Source: a virus. Taken from it: 31,208 bases of DNA. Numbering within the stretch: the stretch's first letter is position 1; the number at the start of each line of letters is the position of its first letter. The DNA is taken from the IMG/VR virus record IMGVR_UViG_3300005295_000048, positions 1 to 31,208 of that record; one strand, 5' to 3'. The translations under genes and the position numbers were made by a program. A model generated the notes under the pieces. The model saw nothing but the letters and a program-made list of their open reading frames with translations. It was not told the DNA's origin and searched no databases. Shown in pieces: positions 27,505 through 31,208 of the stretch.

Positions 27505-28265
27505 ACACTTTTCGCCATGCTGGGGATCGTGGAGATCTCCTCGCGGGATTACCCGTGATTCGATATTTCGGGGGCGGTGTGCTGTACATAGAGGCGGCGC
27601 CGTACACGCGGGAATTTCTCACGCCGGACAAGTGGTGTGGCATCGATCTCCTGCTCAAGCAGCAGCCCTACATCGTCGATGTTCTCCCGTGGGAGAACCA
27701 GAGAGTAAGCTACGTGCTCAACGACTTTCGGGCTCACATGTTCCGCGCCCTGCGAAAGCTTCACGTCAATCAGAACACCGACCCTGCGCTCCTGCGGAAA
27801 TCGCTCGTCGATTGGCAGCTCGAAGCCCACGGCGTTCCGTACACTGAGAAGGACAGGGCGTGGTTGAGCGTGGAGCCGAATCCCGTGGCGCCCGTGGTCA
27901 TCAACCGCACTGGCCCAGGCCGCGCGCCGCACCACGTTTACCACAATCCGAACTTTCCGTGGCACCGCGTCTGGCAGAAGTACCGCGAGAAGGCGGTGTT
28001 CATCGGGACACCGGAGGAGCACAGGGTTTTTTCGGCGACGTGCGGAGACCTGAGATATTTTCCGACAAAGGATCTGCATGAGGCTGCCCGCGTGATCGCT
28101 GGAGCGGAGTTGTTTGTTGGGAACCAGAGCGTTTGTTTTTGGATCGCGGCCGCGATGCACAAGCCGCATGTGCTGGAAGTATGGGCCTCCGGCCCGAATT
28201 CATGCGTTTTTTACCCCGGCGCGGTTCACGGGTGGAACATCGACGTTGAACTGCCGAACCTATGA
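27501..28265 (+). CDS. GT9-like glycosyltransferase
   Basis: The 254-residue protein resembles ADP-heptose:LPS heptosyltransferases (GT9) in the FRHAGDRGDLLAGLPVIRYF start (4-23), AVFIGTPEEHRVF (165-177) and ELFVGNQSVCFWIAAAMHKP (203-222), which bind the nucleotide sugar. At about 250 residues it is shorter than classic two-domain GT9 enzymes. The start is TTG, within the stop of the AP2-HNH gene; the native ATG was probably lost when the endonuclease inserted. Paired with the HldE-type gene it suggests heptose-like sugar transfer, target unknown. Confidence 0.7.
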   Translation: MNTFRHAGDRGDLLAGLPVIRYFGGGVLYIEAAPYTREFLTPDKWCGIDLLLKQQPYIVDVLPWENQRVSYVLNDFRAHMFRALRKLHVNQNTDPALLRKSLVDWQLEAHGVPYTEKDRAWLSVEPNPVAPVVINRTGPGRAPHHVYHNPNFPWHRVWQKYREKAVFIGTPEEHRVFSATCGDLRYFPTKDLHEAARVIAGAELFVGNQSVCFWIAAAMHKPHVLEVWASGPNSCVFYPGAVHGWNIDVELPNL

Positions 28266-28600
28266 GCGAATACAAAGAAGTCCCAGTCGAAGCGGCGAAG
28301 CAAATCGCCGAAGCTTACAGCAAGGACATCGTTGTCATCAACTGCTACAGCCGTGAGCACAATCTCCTTCACTCAACAACCTATGGCGTCTCTCCGGCGG
28401 ACAAAGTATCAGCCGCGAAAGCTGGCGAGATTATCGCCAAGGCGCTCGGTTCAGATGTGAGCCGCCTAACCGAGTACGAGGACTTCCGAAAGGATCTCAA
28501 CGCTGGAAAGCAGCGGGCTATGGAGGAGGCGATCAAGAAGCACCTTCCTGAAATGGACCCCGAGATGGCGCATGACTTTAGAAAGGCGCTTGGGCTATGA
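28262..28600 (+). CDS. hypothetical 112-residue protein
   Basis: The first half (VPVEAAKQIAEAYSKDIVVI, REHNLLHSTTYGVSPADKVS) resembles a short domain common in phage proteins, with a conserved HxTTYG segment followed by an Ala-rich helix. The second half is a charged helical tail. Function unknown. Coupled to both neighbours by 4-base overlaps. Confidence 0.65.
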   Translation: MSEYKEVPVEAAKQIAEAYSKDIVVINCYSREHNLLHSTTYGVSPADKVSAAKAGEIIAKALGSDVSRLTEYEDFRKDLNAGKQRAMEEAIKKHLPEMDPEMAHDFRKALGL

Positions 28601-29337
28601 GTTCAATCGCCATGTGCTGTAACGCGTACCAGGACGCCGCTGCCCTGCGCGGACTGCTGGAGACTTCCGCTCCTTACTTTGATCAACTCTACGTGATCCA
28701 CTCTGGCCCCGGCGGCGCTTACTCCACTGACGGAACGATTGAGCTGTGCCAAGAGTTCGGCGTGAAGCTCGACTTCGATGACATCCAGCGAGGCTACGGG
28801 GCGATCAGGACGAAGCTCCTCCACAAGTGCGAATGCGACTGGGCCTTCATCCTCGATGCTGATGAACGCTTCTTCCCACTCCTGCCCGTCATCACCTGCT
28901 CTGGCGACGAGAAGTACCCGGACGTTCCGAACCCAAAGCTCACTGTGGAGAAGAAGGCTGACGTGATCAACCAGGGCGCCCACGTCAAGAACCTAATCAA
29001 CAACCGAGAGACGATGGCGCTGAGGTCCACGCGCCGCCACTGGTTTGATTTCGCGATGACGAGGCCGTCCCAGAACTTCCACAAGATCCATGATCACCAG
29101 CTTCGCATAGTTCGGAACCATCCGATGATAGCCTACGAAACTGACAGGGTGATGCACGAGAAACTTACCGACGCGCGCACCGGAAAAGATCCGAAGTACG
29201 TGGCTCAGGACGAGCAGGGCGGCCCGTTCCATGATCATTTCCATCTTCACTTCCGCCGCACCCAACCCGGCCACAAAGAGTTTAACGAGATCAACTACGC
29301 CCGCCTCTCACGCGGGGAGAAAATGCTGACACGATGA
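28597..29337 (+). CDS. GT2-like glycosyltransferase
   Basis: The 246-residue protein begins MSSIAMCCNAYQDAAALRGL and contains LYVIHSGPGGAYSTDGTIEL, GYGAIRTKLLHKCECDWAFI and LDADERFFP (86-94). DADE is the DxD metal and sugar-nucleotide site of GT2-type enzymes. The C-terminal part includes HDHQLRIVRNHPMIAYETDR and DHFHLHFRRTQ. It likely transfers a sugar from a nucleotide donor; donor and acceptor unknown. Confidence 0.75.
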   Translation: MSSIAMCCNAYQDAAALRGLLETSAPYFDQLYVIHSGPGGAYSTDGTIELCQEFGVKLDFDDIQRGYGAIRTKLLHKCECDWAFILDADERFFPLLPVITCSGDEKYPDVPNPKLTVEKKADVINQGAHVKNLINNRETMALRSTRRHWFDFAMTRPSQNFHKIHDHQLRIVRNHPMIAYETDRVMHEKLTDARTGKDPKYVAQDEQGGPFHDHFHLHFRRTQPGHKEFNEINYARLSRGEKMLTR

Positions 29338-29528
29338 AAAGAACAATGGAAGACTACCGTGTGGTATCCGATGGAGAGGTCTTTCGCGTGCAGCTTCGGG
29401 AGCGCATCCTCTTCTTCAATTCTTGGTTCGATGTCACAAATAACTTGAAGACTCGCGAGGAAGCCGAGAAGTGGGCCGATCACTTTGCCAAGGTGTTCGG
29501 CACAAAGGGAAAGTTCCGACCCGTATGA
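29334..29528 (+). CDS. hypothetical 64-residue protein
   Basis: Starts MKRTMEDYRVVSDGEVFRVQ and reads as a beta sheet followed by a helix (TREEAEKWADHFAKVFGTKG). No motif. It is coupled on both sides inside the glycan cassette, which suggests but does not show a related role. Confidence 0.65.
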   Translation: MKRTMEDYRVVSDGEVFRVQLRERILFFNSWFDVTNNLKTREEAEKWADHFAKVFGTKGKFRPV

Positions 29529-30193
29529 GAACCCTCCTCTTCACCGGCTACAATCAAGCCTACGCCCCGCTGGCTGAACTCACCACTCCGCTCATGCAGG
29601 CTTACGCCAACAAGCATGGGTTCGAGTTCATGTGGTACCCGGATTCCTTCCTGAAAATTCCGAACTCGATTTACTGGGTTGGTGTCGCTGGCGCCCTGCA
29701 TGGCCTTAAGGAATGTGATCGCGTCATCTATTTGGACGTGGACCAGATGATCACGAACCCGGAGTTCGAGGTTGGCCTGCCCGGATTCGGCTTCCACGTC
29801 TCACAGGACTGGGGCGCTGACGCCGTAGAGCCCTGGCATTTCTCCATGTGCGGATTCGTGGCCCATCGCGATTGCGTCCCGCTCTTCGAGGAGTGCCTTG
29901 CGATGGAGCCGGAGTGGAGGGACAAGCCCTTTGCAGAACAAGGGCCGATGAGGGACGTGATCCGCAGAAAGACCGAAGGGCTGAAGCTTGTCGATAGAAA
30001 ACCCGGCGAGCCAGACGGCGCTTTCATCAACATCCATCCACGACGGAAGTTCAACGCAGTGCCGGACGAAGTTTGTCCCGGCCAGGTGCCCGAGCCGTGG
30101 GCTGCCGGCGATTTCGCCTGTCACCTTACAATGTTGCCCATTGAGAAACGCATCGAGCTGTTCCACGAGATTAAGAAACAGGCTGGGATATGA
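29525..30193 (+). CDS. DxD-type nucleotide-sugar transferase
   Basis: From ATG 29525 the 222-residue protein reads MRTLLFTGYNQAYAPLAELT, YWVGVAGALHGLKECDRVIY and LDVDQMITNPEF with the DxD site (71-73). The C-terminal half has EQGPMRDVIRRKT, DGAFINIHPRRKFNAVPDEV and ACHLTMLPIEKRIELF. The layout fits GT34- or GT8-like galactosyl or glycosyl transferases. The longer frame from 29471 is rejected because it overlaps the neighbour. Substrate unknown. Confidence 0.75.
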   Translation: MRTLLFTGYNQAYAPLAELTTPLMQAYANKHGFEFMWYPDSFLKIPNSIYWVGVAGALHGLKECDRVIYLDVDQMITNPEFEVGLPGFGFHVSQDWGADAVEPWHFSMCGFVAHRDCVPLFEECLAMEPEWRDKPFAEQGPMRDVIRRKTEGLKLVDRKPGEPDGAFINIHPRRKFNAVPDEVCPGQVPEPWAAGDFACHLTMLPIEKRIELFHEIKKQAGI

Positions 30194-30738
30194 CCAAAGA
30201 TAAACTGCATCTCGGCTGCGGTCGCTGCTACCTGCCACCCGAACAGGGCTGGATCAATATCGACTTCTTCACTTCTGGCAAGGCGGACGCCTACTACGAC
30301 GTGACTAGCCTGCCGTATGACAAGGAATCGTTCTCGCTTCTGTATGCGTCGCATCTGCTTGAGCACGTCCACAGGTTCGCCGTGGTCGCCACGCTCGCTC
30401 ACTGGCGCAGTCTGCTCAAACCGGGTGGCATCCTTCGCCTTGCAGTCCCGAACTTCGCCGCCATCGTCGAATGGTATCGCCGCACGGGGAGCCTTGATGA
30501 TGTGATGGGCCTGCTTTACGGCCGGCAGGACATGCACCTGAATCGCCACACTGTTGCCTTCGACGAAAAGACTCTCACCCGCGATCTTCGCAAGGTCGGA
30601 TTTATGGACATTCGTCCTTGGGATTGGCGTAAAACAGAGCACGCGGACTACGACGATTTTTCGCGCTGCCGGCTCCCACACATGTCCCAATCCGATGACG
30701 CCCTCTGGATGTCCCTCAATCTCCAAGCCATCAAGTGA
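30190..30738 (+). CDS. SAM-dependent class I methyltransferase
   Basis: The 182-residue protein has motif I LHLGCGRCYLPP (6-17), GWINIDFF, FSLLYASHLLEHVHRF (48-63) and LLKPGGILRLAVPN, the signature of a Methyltransf_11-like fold. ALWMSLNLQAIK closes the domain. In a glycan cassette it may methylate a sugar or its linkage, though it could act on another small molecule. Coupled to both neighbours. Confidence 0.8.
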   Translation: MTKDKLHLGCGRCYLPPEQGWINIDFFTSGKADAYYDVTSLPYDKESFSLLYASHLLEHVHRFAVVATLAHWRSLLKPGGILRLAVPNFAAIVEWYRRTGSLDDVMGLLYGRQDMHLNRHTVAFDEKTLTRDLRKVGFMDIRPWDWRKTEHADYDDFSRCRLPHMSQSDDALWMSLNLQAIK

Positions 30739-31208
30739 ACCCCATCGTCTTCCACGACCCGCCAAACGGCCCATACGCTCACGAATACCTGACCAAGGTA
30801 TTCTTCAAGGGGATGGCCCAGTGGTTGTACGCGAACGGCAGAGCCCACATCGAGGACAATCGCCTTGAGAAAATCCATAACGCCATCGTCATCACTAGCG
30901 CTGATTACCTAAACCTCCCAACCATCGCGAAGCTCCACAACAACGGCTGTAAGATCGTGGCCTTTTCCTGCACCGATTCCAGCTACATCTCCCAAAACTG
31001 TCGAACCTCGTTCGCCTTAATTAATATCGATCTTGTTTTTGCCTTGACCGGAATACAAAAAGTCAACGAGGGCCACGAGATGGTCGTGGATCGCGACTTC
31101 AACGTCTCCCTCGAAAAGCGTGAGTTCCTTCCGTCGAAAGACTGGCACGCCTTTGATTACATGCGGAAGGCTGGCCGCATCCAGTCTCTGCCCTACGTCC
31201 ACTGGCTA
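30735..31208 (+). CDS. partial glycosyltransferase-like protein
   Basis: GTG 30735 overlaps the methyltransferase stop; the frame is open to the right edge (158 codons). It reads NPIVFHDPPNGPYAHEYLTK, IHNAIVITSADYLNLPTIAK and LHNNGCKIVAFSCTDSSYIS, then CRTSFALINIDLVFALTGIQ. The sequence GCKIVAFSCTDSS followed by DLVFALTGIQ looks like the Rossmann-like part of a GT-B enzyme. Assignment rests on this and on the cassette context. Confidence 0.6.
   Translation, partial: MNPIVFHDPPNGPYAHEYLTKVFFKGMAQWLYANGRAHIEDNRLEKIHNAIVITSADYLNLPTIAKLHNNGCKIVAFSCTDSSYISQNCRTSFALINIDLVFALTGIQKVNEGHEMVVDRDFNVSLEKREFLPSKDWHAFDYMRKAGRIQSLPYVHWL

Overview
This window looks like part of a temperate tailed phage, a prophage or a closely related integrative element. 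About 60 mostly tiny genes are packed head to tail, and most neighbours share a 4-base ATGA stop/start overlap. It carries phage-type recombination and replication genes (RecE-like exonuclease, RusA-like resolvase, HTH replication protein, DnaB helicase), a divergent tyrosine recombinase, XRE and Fis-type regulators, a tRNA-like gene and three unrelated HNH endonucleases. No capsid, portal, terminase or tail gene can be recognised, so the morphogenesis genes must lie outside the window or be too diverged to see. Lipobox lipoproteins and a beta-barrel protein point to a diderm host. The style of the large lipoprotein (SBBP-like repeats after a domain with a TAFFRV signature) is reminiscent of Verrucomicrobiota; that host guess is inference.

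Layout. Bases 1-14273 are a plus-strand early region: small unknown genes surrounding a Ycf35-like/DUF2997-like pair and a Ycf46-like AAA+ ATPase (375-4436), then CPFR-motif cysteine proteins, a recombination pair (6046-8117), a large inverted repeat (8312-8413), replication protein plus DnaB (8421-10804), a minus-strand island of two small genes and a tRNA (11068-11656), and a regulator/resolvase block (11707-14273). An IS1595-type element with perfect 8-bp target duplications (14296-16223) sits in the gap between convergent operons, right at the terminator of the minus-strand operon. Bases 16277-23436 are a minus-strand operon with an unusual number of exported proteins: a secreted beta-roll fibre-like protein, a 585-residue lipoprotein with SBBP-like repeats, a lipobox beta-barrel protein and small membrane proteins. 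From 23514 to the end a plus-strand operon holds a DNA adenine methylase, a divergent recombinase, small unknowns and a glycan cassette (HldE-type nucleotidyltransferase, GT9-like protein, two more glycosyltransferase-like proteins, a methyltransferase and a final partial gene).

Most notable points: (1) a phage-borne set of Ycf46-like, Ycf35-like and DUF2997-like genes, families best known from cyanobacteria and plastids; (2) an endonuclease VII-like gene that split a small gene and regenerated its first 13 codons in recoded form; (3) an IS1595 element that carries a membrane-anchored passenger; (4) a tRNA with an oversized anticodon arm; (5) a recombinase lacking the usual first catalytic arginine; (6) a cluster of exported proteins that could remodel the host surface.
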